39,501 nt of DNA from Proteiniphilum sp. (GTDB lineage: Bacteria > Bacteroidota > Bacteroidia > Bacteroidales > Dysgonomonadaceae), in the NCBI GenBank assembly GCA_015478855.1, contig JADMKJ010000021.1, positions 30,824 to 70,324 on the forward strand. Reading direction: 5' to 3'. Numbering within the stretch: position 1 is the first letter of the stretch; every line of letters begins with the position of its first letter. The notes below the pieces were generated by a model. It made no database searches. It was given only the letters and a program-made list of their open reading frames with translations, and was not told where the DNA came from. The translations under genes and the position numbers were made by a program. Shown here in pieces: positions 7,488 through 15,821 of this stretch.

Positions 7488-8552
7488 ATGGAGATAGCAG
7501 CGTTAGTTTCCGGCGGAGTAGACAGCTCGGTTGTGGTACATCAGTTAAAGGAGATGGGCTATGATCCAACCATTTATTACATTAAGATCGGGATGGAGGA
7601 CAAGGAGGGCTATATCGATTGTCCTTCGGAAGAGGATATTGAGATCGTCACCTTTCTTGCCAAAAAATATGGCTGCCGCTTCGAGATTGTCTCGCTGCAC
7701 GAGGAGTATTGGGACAGCGTGGTACGGTATACCATCGAGTCGGTGAAACGTGGTCTGACACCCAACCCGGATATGATGTGCAACAAGCTGATCAAATTCG
7801 GTGTATTTGAACAAAAATGGGGTCACAACTTCGATAAGATTGCTACGGGTCACTATGCCACGACGACCGGGCGGGACGGAAGGAGCTGGCTCTCCACGGC
7901 GAAAGACAGGGTGAAAGATCAGACCTATTTCCTGGGACAGATAAGCTACCTACAGGTGTCTAAACTGATGTTCCCCATAGGCGATCTACTGAAATCGGAA
8001 GTGCGGGCCATCGCTGCCGCACATAAGCTGCCGTCGGCACAACGGAAAGACAGCCAGGGGATATGTTTTCTGGGGAAGGTGAACTATAATGAGTTCATTG
8101 AGCGTTATCTGGGCAGAAAAGAGGGCCTGATTGTGGAGCTGGAGACAGGAAATATACTGGGGAAACACCAGGGCTTCTGGTTCCACACCATTGGTCAGCG
8201 TAAAGGGCTCGGCCTTAGCGGCGGCCCCTGGTTTGTGATTAAGAAAGATGTCAACAGGAACATTGTCTATGTCTCCAGGGGTTATGATACAATACATCAG
8301 TTTGGAGAGGTGATCAATCTGCAGGGGTTCGACTTCATCACTGACAATATCTGGGGTGAATTTGAAGGGGAGAAAGAGATCACCTTCAAAATAAGGCATA
8401 CACCTGAATTCACAAGAGGTAAGATCACAAAGATCGGTGATATGTACCGTATCCGTTCAAATGAGCCTGTGCAGGGTATCGCAGCAGGACAATTCGGAGT
8501 GGTTTATGATGAGGAAAGCAGATTGTGCCTGGGTAGCGGCATGATCATCTGA
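7488..8552 (+). CDS. mnmA: tRNA-specific 2-thiouridylase MnmA
   Basis: MnmA makes the s2U34 modification in the wobble position of tRNA-Lys, -Glu and -Gln with ATP and a persulfide sulfur donor. The 354-residue product has the PP-loop SGGVDSS at 8-14, the catalytic Cys98 in [13 protein letters not shown] and the second Cys193 in [16 protein letters not shown] and KDQTYFL are also family hallmarks. An in-frame TTG at 7464 would add 8 residues but overlaps the -7 box, so ATG 7488 is chosen. A TRIC-type gene follows after 61 bases. Confidence 0.92.
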   Translation: MEIAALVSGGVDSSVVVHQLKEMGYDPTIYYIKIGMEDKEGYIDCPSEEDIEIVTFLAKKYGCRFEIVSLHEEYWDSVVRYTIESVKRGLTPNPDMMCNKLIKFGVFEQKWGHNFDKIATGHYATTTGRDGRSWLSTAKDRVKDQTYFLGQISYLQVSKLMFPIGDLLKSEVRAIAAAHKLPSAQRKDSQGICFLGKVNYNEFIERYLGRKEGLIVELETGNILGKHQGFWFHTIGQRKGLGLSGGPWFVIKKDVNRNIVYVSRGYDTIHQFGEVINLQGFDFITDNIWGEFEGEKEITFKIRHTPEFTRGKITKIGDMYRIRSNEPVQGIAAGQFGVVYDEESRLCLGSGMII

Positions 8553-8613
8553 TACAATCAGCACTGTGTTACACAGCATCAAACAGGTCACACCTCCATT
8601 TGAAGAGTAAAAA

Positions 8614-9243
8614 ATGAACGTAGAAATAGAATTTGTCGATGTCATTGAGTTCCTCGGCACATTTGCTTTTGCCATCAGCGGCATAAGGCTTGCGTCGGCA
8701 AAGAAGTTTGATCTGTTCGGTGCCTTTGTGATTGGGTTTGTCACTGCCATCGGAGGGGGAACACTTCGTGATCTGCTGATCAATGTGACCCCCTTCTGGC
8801 TCGAGAATACACTCTATCTGTGGGCTACACTGCTGGCACTGATCTTCGTTTTCATTTTTCACAATAAGCTGATAAGGCTGAACAACACTTTCTTCATCTT
8901 CGACAGCATAGGGCTGGGACTATTTGTGGTGGTGGGGGTAGAAAAAACCCTGGCACTGGGTTATGAACCGTGGGTGGCGATCATCATGGGCACCATCACC
9001 GGCTCGGTGGGAGGAATGGTGCGTGATGTACTCATCAATGAGATACCGCTTATATTCCGTAAAGAGATCTATGCACTGGCCTGTGTCATTGGAGGTGTTG
9101 TCTTCACCGCTCTACGCTCGCTTGAAACAAACAAGGTTATCACCGAGGTGACAACCGCTGTAGTGGTGATTCTTATCCGCACACTGGCCGTCAGGTTTCA
9201 GTGGCACCTGCCCATTCTGAGAAGGGACGAAAACAATTCCTGA
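8614..9243 (+). CDS. Trimeric intracellular cation channel (TRIC/UPF0126) family membrane protein
   Basis: A 209-residue integral membrane protein built of two tandem homologous halves, each with a glycine-rich kink motif: GGGTLRD near residue 50 and GGMVRD near residue 130. Seven hydrophobic segments are likely. Bacterial members (YicG/YadS-like) are homologous to animal TRIC potassium channels, and some have been linked to glycine transport; which substrate applies here cannot be told from sequence. It follows mnmA by 61 bases on the same strand, which may simply be read-through. Confidence 0.88.
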   Translation: MNVEIEFVDVIEFLGTFAFAISGIRLASAKKFDLFGAFVIGFVTAIGGGTLRDLLINVTPFWLENTLYLWATLLALIFVFIFHNKLIRLNNTFFIFDSIGLGLFVVVGVEKTLALGYEPWVAIIMGTITGSVGGMVRDVLINEIPLIFRKEIYALACVIGGVVFTALRSLETNKVITEVTTAVVVILIRTLAVRFQWHLPILRRDENNS

Positions 9244-9271
9244 ACTTTTGTACTTTCTCTGCTCATTTAGT

Positions 9272-9279
9272 TATCTTTG
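9272..9279 (+). promoter_or_regulatory. Promoter -7 box of the small barrel gene
   Basis: TATCTTTG matches the consensus and is preceded by TTTTG ending at 9250, a spacing of 21 bases. It sits 20 bases before the ATG at 9300 and supports that start. Confidence 0.75.
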
Positions 9280-9299
9280 TGACATATAAATGGTCGGTT

Positions 9300-9830
9300 A
9301 TGAAGAAATCCCTACTGTTACTCATCCTTTTTTCTCTTCTTTCACTTTCAAAACTCACGGCACAGTTCGAAGGTACTTTCGGCATGGGTGTTCATGCAGG
9401 TTACGGAGCAGAGATAAAGAGCCCGGGGGCGGGAATCCATATCCACTATTATCAGACGAACAACCTGCGGTTTGCACCCTCACTCACCTGGTTTCTGGAG
9501 CGTAAAGGTGAAGGGATGTGGATGGTGGACGGTGATGCACATTATATGCTGCCGCTATCCTTCTCCACATCGTTGTATCCCATCGCGGGCGTCCATTATT
9601 CCAACTGGAGCTACGACAACTGGATTGACCCCGACAGGCTCTACGATCCGTTGCAGGGAGGAGGTCTCTCCGGTGAAGAGCGCACCTTTCACCGTCTCGG
9701 GCTAAACCTGGGCCTTGGTTTCCAGTACGATATCAGCTACCGGGTACGTGCGAATTTTGAATTGAAATATCAGTTCATGAATGATTACTCACAACTACAG
9801 TTTATGGCCGGATACGGTTTTTGGTTCTGA
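9300..9830 (+). CDS. Small outer-membrane beta-barrel protein, function unknown
   Basis: The 176-residue product starts with a clear signal peptide (MKKSLLLLILFSLLSLSKL) with probable cleavage after LTA, before QFEG. The mature part alternates hydrophobic and polar residues, is rich in Tyr, Trp and Gly and ends in aromatic residues (GYGFWF), as expected for an outer-membrane barrel of about eight strands. An upstream in-frame ATG at 9201 would add 33 residues lying inside the preceding gene and ahead of the promoter; ATG 9300 is preferred. I do not recognise a specific family. Confidence 0.8.
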   Translation: MKKSLLLLILFSLLSLSKLTAQFEGTFGMGVHAGYGAEIKSPGAGIHIHYYQTNNLRFAPSLTWFLERKGEGMWMVDGDAHYMLPLSFSTSLYPIAGVHYSNWSYDNWIDPDRLYDPLQGGGLSGEERTFHRLGLNLGLGFQYDISYRVRANFELKYQFMNDYSQLQFMAGYGFWF

Positions 9831-9842
9831 CAAAAAACAGGG

Positions 9843-9915
9843 TACCCGATAAAACGGGTAGATTGATCATTGCCAACGCAATGGCATATGCTTGCCCGTT
9901 GCATGCATCAATGCA
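9843..9915 (+). repeat. Three short hairpins before hflX
   Basis: In the 105 bases between the barrel gene and hflX, three inverted repeats follow one another: TACCCG/CGGGTA (9843-9848, 9855-9860), TGCCA/TGGCA (9871-9875, 9882-9886) and TGCAT/ATGCA (9900-9904, 9911-9915), each with a 6-base loop. The first could be a weak terminator but lacks a T run. No TAnnTTTG box is seen here. Confidence 0.5.
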
Positions 9916-9935
9916 TTAAAAACTAAAATTATTGT

Positions 9936-11165
9936 ATGAAAGACTTTATTACGAACGAAATAAAAAATCAAAAAGCCGTTTTGGTAGGACTGATCACACC
10001 CGAACAGAACGAGGAGAGAGTGGCCGAATACCTTGACGAGCTGGCCTTCCTGGCCGAAACGGCAGGACTTATTCCCGGCAAACGTTTCGTGCAGAGGCTC
10101 GACCTGGCCAATGCCGTCACCTTCGTGGGAAAGGGCAAACTCCAGGAGATCGAGGCCTATGTGAAAGATGAAGAGAACGAAATAGGCGTGGTCATCTTCG
10201 ATGATGAATTGTCAGCAAAGCAGATACGCAATATTGAGAAGGAACTTCAGATACGCATCATGGATCGTACCAGTCTCATCCTCGATATCTTCGCCATGCG
10301 CGCACAGAGCGCCAATGCGAAGGTGCAGGTGGAACTGGCACAGTATCAGTATCTGCTGCCCCGGCTCACCCGTATGTGGACGCACCTTGAACGTCAGCGG
10401 GGTGGTGGAGGCACCATCATGCGTGGTCCGGGAGAGACACAGCTGGAGACAGACCGACGGATCATCCTTGATAAGATCTCGCGTCTGAAGCAGGAGTTGA
10501 AAGATATAGACAAGCAGAAGACCGTTCAGCGCAAGAACCGTGGTAAACTGGTGCGTGTGGCGCTGGTAGGTTATACCAATGTAGGGAAATCGACCCTGAT
10601 GACCCTGTTAAGTAAAAGCGAGGTGTTTGCCGAGAACAAACTGTTTGCCACGCTCGACACGACAGTGCGCAAGGTGACCATTCAAAATCTCCCCTTTCTG
10701 CTCACCGACACCGTCGGATTTATCCGTAAGCTGCCCACCCACCTGATTGAATCATTCAAGTCGACGCTCGATGAAGTACGTGAGGCAGACATCCTCCTTC
10801 ACGTGGTGGACATCTCTCATCCTGCCTTCGAGGATCAGATAAAGGTGGTGGAGAGTACGTTGTTTGAGATAGATGATTCCGGAAAACCAGCCATACTTGT
10901 TTTCAACAAAATAGATGCTTTCACGCATGTGGTGAAGGAGGAGGATGACCTGACACCTAAAACGCGTGATAACTACACCCTTGAAGAACTGCAACAGACA
11001 TGGTTTAGCAGGATCAAGGAGAACTGCATCTTTATCTCTGCAAAGGAGAAGGAAAATATCGAAGAGCTGAAGCAGTTAATCTACGACAAGGTGAAAGAGA
11101 TACATATCTCCCGTTTCCCCTACAATGATTTTCTTTATCAGACCTTTGAAGAAGAGGATGAGTAG
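9936..11165 (+). CDS. hflX: Ribosome-associated GTPase HflX
   Basis: HflX binds the 50S subunit and splits or rescues stalled ribosomes under stress. The 409-residue product has the N-terminal HflX domain (about 20-190) with the glycine-rich linker GGGGTIMRGPGETQLETDRR (157 on), then the G domain: G1 GYTNVGKST (212-220), G3 DTVG (258-261) and G4 NKID (324-327). Length is typical. The last 28 bases overlap, tail to tail, the end of the aspartate kinase gene on the other strand; the acidic HflX C-terminus FEEEDE is antisense to that gene's serine-rich end. Confidence 0.95.
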   Translation: MKDFITNEIKNQKAVLVGLITPEQNEERVAEYLDELAFLAETAGLIPGKRFVQRLDLANAVTFVGKGKLQEIEAYVKDEENEIGVVIFDDELSAKQIRNIEKELQIRIMDRTSLILDIFAMRAQSANAKVQVELAQYQYLLPRLTRMWTHLERQRGGGGTIMRGPGETQLETDRRIILDKISRLKQELKDIDKQKTVQRKNRGKLVRVALVGYTNVGKSTLMTLLSKSEVFAENKLFATLDTTVRKVTIQNLPFLLTDTVGFIRKLPTHLIESFKSTLDEVREADILLHVVDISHPAFEDQIKVVESTLFEIDDSGKPAILVFNKIDAFTHVVKEEDDLTPKTRDNYTLEELQQTWFSRIKENCIFISAKEKENIEELKQLIYDKVKEIHISRFPYNDFLYQTFEEEDE

Positions 11166-12559
11166 ATGGAGGATTTGCACAATGCATCGTTCAGTGCGAT
11201 CACTGCCTCTTCGTAATGGTCACGCTGAATGATAAACTGCATATTTACCTGCATCAGCGACTGAGCGAAACTTTCCACGTTGATTCCTTTCTCGTACAAC
11301 GCTTTCGTGGCATGATAAAGAAATCCCGGCAGGGCAATATTGGAGCCCATGGCACAAATAATTGCCATGGGTAGTGCATTCACCTGATAAAACACCTCCT
11401 TCAGTATACTTATCAATTCGTGGCTTCTCTCATTATCCCAGACAACCATCGTGATGGAGTTGGCATTGGTCGATTTTAAGATGTAACTCACATCGAGCTT
11501 CACAAAATAATTCATGATGCGTCCGTCGAAGCCCACCTCCCCTACCATCATCGGGTCGTGCACTTCAATGGCGATCACTTTCCGCGATCCGGAGACAATC
11601 TCCACGCGTGGTTCGGGTGAGATATAATCGCTGGATATAAGTGTTCCGGGATGCTCCGGCTCGAAGGTATTCTTTATCCGTATATCAATACCTGCCAGCT
11701 CGAGTGGCTTGGCTGCTTTAGGATGAATGGCTTCCATTCCGATATCGGCCAGCTGATCGGCGATAATATAGTTGGTATGTCCCACGGGGATGCTGTTCTC
11801 CACACCCACAATCTTCGGGTCGGCACTTGAGAGGTGGTACTCCTTATGTATCACAGCCTCATCAGCTTTCACTTCCACAGCGATCTTACTGAATGTAACC
11901 TCGCTGTACCCCCGGTCAAATGCCCGCATGATACCTTCCGTACCTTTTGTATATCCTGTCACGATGCAAAGCACCTTGCTGAAATCTATTCCTTTAAACT
12001 CCTTATGGATGCGCTCATCAATTGTCAGTGGCTCATTGTCGTTGAACCCGCAAAGGTCAATAAAGCGTGCATTGATACCATTGTTGTTGAGAATATTGAC
12101 AGAGTTCCAGCCCGAGTGAGCCTCACCGATGGATGCCAGTATTTCACGTGCAGCCAGATGTATCTCGGTGGGTTTCACATATCCCGAGGCAAGCACTTTC
12201 CCTAAGCTGTAGAGTACTGTTTTAGCCTGATCAACGCGAAAACGGATAAAGTCACGTGCTTCCTTAAGGTCGAGTCCATAATCGGCAAAGCCGTCGTTGA
12301 TCAGCAGGAGACGCTGACAAAACGAATCCAACGCGCTGCTGTAATCTTCGCCGTCCAGAAATTTATTATAGATACCGGGTTCACCGGTTTTTTTATGTTC
12401 AAGCAACCAATTGGTAACGTTATTATAAGCCGAGACCACAAATATGCGGTTGTACAACTCATCCCCTTTACGGTTTCCTCTGATGATGTTCTGCAGTACA
12501 TCCTGAAACTGAGACATGGAGGTACCCCCAATTTTTTCTACTGTAAGCATATGATACAT
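11138..12559 (-). CDS. Aspartate kinase (monofunctional, with C-terminal ACT region)
   Basis: Catalyses ATP-dependent phosphorylation of aspartate, the first step toward Lys, Thr, Met and diaminopimelate. The substrate-binding N-terminus reads KIGGTS (9-14) instead of the usual KFGGTS. The block KAAKPLELAGIDIRIKNTF then EPEHPGTLIS is typical of the kinase domain end, and the last roughly 150 residues form ACT-type regulatory domains. KIGGTSM resembles the specialised aspartokinases seen beside ectoine genes (Ask_Ect), from memory, but there is no ectoine gene here. The start is Met1 or Met4; they cannot be separated. The Ser-rich C-terminus (SSIYSSSSSKV) is encoded antisense to hflX. Confidence 0.88.
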   Translation of the reverse strand: MYHMLTVEKIGGTSMSQFQDVLQNIIRGNRKGDELYNRIFVVSAYNNVTNWLLEHKKTGEPGIYNKFLDGEDYSSALDSFCQRLLLINDGFADYGLDLKEARDFIRFRVDQAKTVLYSLGKVLASGYVKPTEIHLAAREILASIGEAHSGWNSVNILNNNGINARFIDLCGFNDNEPLTIDERIHKEFKGIDFSKVLCIVTGYTKGTEGIMRAFDRGYSEVTFSKIAVEVKADEAVIHKEYHLSSADPKIVGVENSIPVGHTNYIIADQLADIGMEAIHPKAAKPLELAGIDIRIKNTFEPEHPGTLISSDYISPEPRVEIVSGSRKVIAIEVHDPMMVGEVGFDGRIMNYFVKLDVSYILKSTNANSITMVVWDNERSHELISILKEVFYQVNALPMAIICAMGSNIALPGFLYHATKALYEKGINVESFAQSLMQVNMQFIIQRDHYEEAVIALNDALCKSSIYSSSSSKV

Positions 12560-12590
12560 ATTGTTAGTTGTATTCCTATCAATTCACCCG

Positions 12591-12598
12591 CAAAGATA
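12591..12598 (-). promoter_or_regulatory. Aspartate kinase promoter -7 box
   Basis: On the minus strand TATCTTTG lies 31 bases before the first ATG. The -33 element is not obvious. It sits between the maf stop and the kinase start, so the kinase can be transcribed independently of maf. Confidence 0.65.
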
Positions 12599-12612
12599 GA
12601 AGATTATTTTTT

Positions 12613-13212
12613 TTAAAACCGCTTTAACTCCTGAAACACTTTAAAAATGGGTAGTCCCATCACGTTGAAGTAGGAGCCCTCAATTCTCTCCACGGCCATA
12701 TAGCCGATCCATTCCTGTACTCCGTAAGCACCTGCTTTATCGAGAGGAGTATAGTTGGTGATATAATAATCGATCTCTTCCGCCGAGAGAGGTCCGAAAG
12801 TGACATAAGCCGTATCGGAAAAGCTGATCTGTTTATGTTCAGAGGTAAAGCAGACACCCGTAATCACACGGTGTGTCCTGCCCGCGAGTGTAAAAAGCAT
12901 CTCCCTGGCTTCCTCCAGATCGCCGGGTTTCCCGAGGATCATACCGTCAAGCAACACGATTGTATCGGCGGTAATAAGCAATTCATTCTGTTTCAGCTCC
13001 GGGAGATAAGCCGTTGCCTTTTTACGTGCAAGATACGCTGCCACCTCATCGTGGGGTAGTGTTGCCGGAAAGGACTCATCTATGTCAGGCAGGGTACGTA
13101 TTTCATAATGCAGATCGATGCCTGAGAGCAACTCTTTCCGTCGTGGTGAATTGGATGCAAGAATAATATGATAACGAGATACCGGAGCGGAGTGTAATGA
13201 AGATTGATTCAT
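12613..13212 (-). CDS. maf: Maf-like nucleoside triphosphate pyrophosphatase
   Basis: Maf proteins hydrolyse non-canonical or modified nucleoside triphosphates to monophosphates and are linked to septum control. The 199-residue product shows ASNSPRRKELL (19-29), the nucleotide-binding opening of the family, then ITADTIVLLDG with the catalytic Asp, and the KAGAYGVQEWIG block near the C-terminus that is diagnostic for the dTTP/UTP type. About 12 residues precede the family start, so the true start could be a little later, though no internal Met is available. Aspartate kinase follows on the same strand after 53 bases. Confidence 0.93.
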   Translation of the reverse strand: MNQSSLHSAPVSRYHIILASNSPRRKELLSGIDLHYEIRTLPDIDESFPATLPHDEVAAYLARKKATAYLPELKQNELLITADTIVLLDGMILGKPGDLEEAREMLFTLAGRTHRVITGVCFTSEHKQISFSDTAYVTFGPLSAEEIDYYITNYTPLDKAGAYGVQEWIGYMAVERIEGSYFNVMGLPIFKVFQELKRF

Positions 13213-13234
13213 GTAAATACATTTTATTAAGTCC

Positions 13235-13242
13235 GAAAGATA
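13235..13242 (-). promoter_or_regulatory. Possible maf promoter -7 box
   Basis: On the minus strand TATCTTTC differs from TAnnTTTG only in the last base and lies 22 bases before the maf ATG. Confidence 0.5.
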
Positions 13243-13267
13243 CGAAAAAGCTGCATCCTAACATTGA

Positions 13268-13353
13268 GAGGGGGTAGTTTTTTACCGCAGCAGCGGGCTT
13301 CATTTTATTGGGAGGGGAAGTTTTTTACTGCAGCAGCATGCTTCATTTTGCGG
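13268..13353. repeat. Imperfect 43-bp direct repeat in the maf-comB spacer
   Basis: Two copies (13268-13310 and 13312-13353) share GAGGGG, AGTTTTTTAC, GCAGCAGC and GCTTCATTTT in the same order, offset by 43 bases with a one-base indel. Each copy has a small self-complementary core (CCGC/GCGG in the first, GCA/TGC in the second). On the minus strand both read in one frame as KMK-x-AAAVKN-x-P, but no start context or conserved domain supports a gene. Confidence 0.85.
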
Positions 13354-13369
13354 AGAGTCATTATATAGA

Positions 13370-13377
13370 TATCTTTG
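13370..13377 (+). promoter_or_regulatory. comB promoter -7 box
   Basis: TATCTTTG with TTTTG ending at 13350, a 19-base spacer, is a good match to the Bacteroidetes promoter. The -33 element lies in the second copy of the 43-bp repeat. Confidence 0.75.
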
Positions 13378-13411
13378 CAAGTAATACAAATCTGCTAAGT
13401 AACACCGCCCC

Positions 13412-14128
13412 ATGACACTCGACCTTTGTCCTTCACCCGCACTCTATCCATTTTACAGGAAAGTAAACGATACCGTAATCGTGGTGGATATCTTCCGTGC
13501 CTCCACCACCATGTGCACCATGCTCCATAACGGTGCAGCTGCCATTATTACCGTGCCTGCCATTGAAGATGCCATACAGTATAAATCGGCCGGTTTCCTC
13601 GTGGGTGCAGAGCGTCAGACACGCAAATGTGATTTTGCCGATTTCGGGAACTCTCCTTTCGACTACAGACGTGAGAAGGTGCTGGGAAAGGAGATTGTGT
13701 TCACCACTACAAACGGCACGATGGCTATTGAGATGGGCAGGGAGAGCAGGATGCTTTATATAGGTGCTTTCTCCAATATCGATGTGCTGGCTAACAGATG
13801 CATGAAAGACAGTGATCGGGTAGTGATTCTCTGTGCAGGATGGCACAACAGGATAAACATGGAGGATACACTCTTCGGTGGTGCCTTTGCAGAAGCACTA
13901 TCGTGCAGGGGTGAGATCACACACGGTTCAGATGCAATTAAAATAGCGACGGAGTTATGGCAGAAGGCAAAAAATGATCCGCTGGGCTATCTTCAAAAGA
14001 GTGACCATTACCAACGATTAATCAATAATGGTGTGGAGGATGATGCTGCTTACTGTCTCCAGCATAACACTGTCACGGTTGTCCCTGTGTATAACAGTGC
14101 TGACAAAAAAATCAGAGCCTCAGTGTAG
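13412..14128 (+). CDS. comB: 2-phosphosulfolactate phosphatase family protein
   Basis: ComB removes phosphate from 2-phosphosulfolactate, a step of coenzyme M synthesis in methanogens. Homologues also occur in many bacteria that do not make coenzyme M. The 238-residue product matches the family throughout: VVVDIFRASTTM near residues 25-36, the GAERQTRKCDFADFGNSPF block, FTTTNGT near 108 and ILCAGWHNRINMEDTLFGGA. Length is typical. It stands alone with its own promoter between divergent maf and convergent S4-protein genes. The physiological substrate in this organism is unknown; sulfolactate metabolism is one possibility. Confidence 0.9.
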   Translation: MTLDLCPSPALYPFYRKVNDTVIVVDIFRASTTMCTMLHNGAAAIITVPAIEDAIQYKSAGFLVGAERQTRKCDFADFGNSPFDYRREKVLGKEIVFTTTNGTMAIEMGRESRMLYIGAFSNIDVLANRCMKDSDRVVILCAGWHNRINMEDTLFGGAFAEALSCRGEITHGSDAIKIATELWQKAKNDPLGYLQKSDHYQRLINNGVEDDAAYCLQHNTVTVVPVYNSADKKIRASV

Positions 14129-14162
14129 GAGGACCTATCATGCTTACAGAAGTTATATCCCC

Positions 14163-14567
14163 TTACTCTTCCCAATCGAAAGCATCGATCGCTGTGGAAC
14201 CGTTAAACTGTTCCATATCACGCCGCTCCTTCTTTGTGGGACGCCCCTGACCGCGTTGCCTGTCGACGAAGCCGCTAATTTTGTTCAGCTCCAGCAGCTC
14301 AAGTTGTTCCGGCGGAGTCACATTCTCCATAAATTGCGGCACCAATTTGGCTCCCATACGTTTATCTGCAAGGGACAACACCTTAAACGAGTAGGTGACA
14401 GGCGGTTTACGAACCTGCACAATCTCACCTGCACGGATATTCCTTGAAGGTTTCACTGAGACATTGCCAATCATCACACGTCCCTTCTTGCAGGCTTCGG
14501 ATGCCACGGTGCGTGTTTTAAAAATGCGTACCGCCCACAACCATTTGTCTATTCGTACTTCGTCCAT
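14163..14567 (-). CDS. S4-domain RNA-binding protein, Hsp15-like
   Basis: A 134-residue basic protein with one N-terminal S4 RNA-binding domain (about residues 3-60: VRIDKWLWAVRIFKTRT ... GRVMIGN) followed by a beta-strand-rich extension. This layout matches heat-shock protein 15 (HslR/YrfH), which binds stalled 50S subunits carrying nascent peptidyl-tRNA. It starts 15 bases after the pth stop codon. Grouping with peptidyl-tRNA hydrolase and L25 fits a role in rescue of stalled or dissociated ribosomes. The C-terminus is acidic (DAFDWEE). Confidence 0.88.
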   Translation of the reverse strand: MDEVRIDKWLWAVRIFKTRTVASEACKKGRVMIGNVSVKPSRNIRAGEIVQVRKPPVTYSFKVLSLADKRMGAKLVPQFMENVTPPEQLELLELNKISGFVDRQRGQGRPTKKERRDMEQFNGSTAIDAFDWEE

Positions 14568-14582
14568 GGCAGAGGAATGATA

Positions 14583-15143
14583 TCACTTGTTATTATATTG
14601 ATTCATCGTCACATTCACACCCGACAGACAGAAACTGCGTATGATATCTACAGCAGTCTCAAAACGCTCTGGCAGCAGCTTCTTCTCTTCATCACTGAAC
14701 TCATCCAGCACATAATTCACCTGTGAGCCCCGCGGGAAATCACTCCCTATACCAAACCTCAGGCGGGGGTAGTGCTGTCCGATAAGATCCTGTATATGTT
14801 TCAGACCGTTATGGCCTGCATCACTGCCTTTGGTCTTCAGACGCAGCGTACCAAAAGACAAGGCCAGATCATCGACCACTACAAGCAGGTTGCTTGTCTC
14901 AATCTTCTCCTTCTGCAACCAGTAACGTATTGCATTACCACTCAGATTCATAAATGTGGAGGGCTTGAGCAGTATAAGCGATTTGTTTTTTAGCCGCATC
15001 CCGGCAACAGCACCATAGCGTCTATCCTCAAAAACAATATTGGACGCTTTTGCAAAAGCGTCCAATACCATAAAACCTATATTGTGGCGGGTTTGCTCAT
15101 AATCAGGTCCGATGTTTCCCAATCCCGCAATCAGATACTTCAT
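14583..15143 (-). CDS. pth: Peptidyl-tRNA hydrolase
   Basis: Cleaves the ester bond of peptidyl-tRNA released prematurely from ribosomes, recycling the tRNA. The 186-residue product has the active-site residues Asn10, His20 ([18 protein letters not shown]), Met65-Asn66 (TFMNLSG), the catalytic Asp in VVVDDLAL (91-92) and Asn112 (AGHNGLKH), all as in E. coli Pth. The start is unambiguous ([10 protein letters not shown]). It sits between rplY (19-base gap) and the S4 protein, a common Bacteroidetes order. Confidence 0.96.
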   Translation of the reverse strand: MKYLIAGLGNIGPDYEQTRHNIGFMVLDAFAKASNIVFEDRRYGAVAGMRLKNKSLILLKPSTFMNLSGNAIRYWLQKEKIETSNLLVVVDDLALSFGTLRLKTKGSDAGHNGLKHIQDLIGQHYPRLRFGIGSDFPRGSQVNYVLDEFSDEEKKLLPERFETAVDIIRSFCLSGVNVTMNQYNNK

Positions 15144-15162
15144 AATGATGAACCATTAGGAT

Positions 15163-15741
15163 TTACTCAGCTTTGGCAGCAACACCTCTTGCAGCACGTG
15201 TTAATTGTACGCGGCAAACAACTGCATTGCTGGCATTTAATATCTCCAGCCCCTCGAATTGCAGATCACCCACCTGAATAGATTTACCCAATTCAAGATT
15301 CTCTACATTCACGACAAGTACTTCCGGCAATTTAGACGGTACCGCTTTCACTCTCAGTTTACGTGCGTCGAGAGAAAGCTTACCACCGGCTCTCACACCT
15401 GCGGCCAGACCTTCGAGCCGTACAGGGATCTCAATCACTACAGGTTTCTTTTCAAATATATGTAAGAAATCAATATGAAGAATCGTATCTTTTACAGGAT
15501 GAAACTGTACATCTTTCACGATAGCCTGAAATTTTGTTTTTCCCAGATCAAGATCAACCAGAAACACCTCCGGGGTATAGATCAGATTGCGTACATCGCT
15601 GTTTTTTACCACGAAGTTCAGATTCTCCTCATCGTTTCCGCCATAGGCGACACAGGGTATAAGGCTTTCACTGCGGTATGCCTTGGCCGCTTTTTTTCCG
15701 AAACCATCTCTGACCTCGCCTTTTAATTCAAATTTTTTCAT
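15163..15741 (-). CDS. rplY: 50S ribosomal protein L25 (general stress protein Ctc type)
   Basis: Binds 5S rRNA in the large subunit. The 192-residue product is the long Ctc/TL5 form: an N-terminal L25 domain (about 1-90, GEVRDGFGKKAAKAYR and the VKDVQFHPVKDTILHIDFL block) and a C-terminal beta domain (about 95-185, IPVRLEGLAAGVRAGG ... VENLELGKSIQVGDL). It begins an operon with pth and the S4 protein. A good promoter at 15822-15852 leaves a leader of roughly 70 bases containing a perfect 8-bp hairpin. Confidence 0.95.
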   Translation of the reverse strand: MKKFELKGEVRDGFGKKAAKAYRSESLIPCVAYGGNDEENLNFVVKNSDVRNLIYTPEVFLVDLDLGKTKFQAIVKDVQFHPVKDTILHIDFLHIFEKKPVVIEIPVRLEGLAAGVRAGGKLSLDARKLRVKAVPSKLPEVLVVNVENLELGKSIQVGDLQFEGLEILNASNAVVCRVQLTRAARGVAAKAE

Positions 15742-15766
15742 TTTTAATCATTGTTTGTGTTACTCA

Positions 15767-15789
15767 AAATAAAGCTGCTTTCTTTATTT
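15767..15789 (-). promoter_or_regulatory. Hairpin in the rplY leader
   Basis: AAATAAAG (15767-15774) is the exact complement of CTTTATTT (15782-15789), with a 7-base loop, in the short untranslated leader of rplY. It has no following T run on the minus strand. A role in L25 control is possible but unproven. Confidence 0.4.
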
Positions 15790-15821
15790 CCCATCACACG
15801 GGAGCTCTCAAAAAAGCGGCG

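Noticed and set aside
13103-13303. Minus-strand 66-codon open frame over the 43-bp repeat
   Set aside because: It overlaps the maf start in another frame; the peptide similarity between repeat copies follows from DNA duplication.
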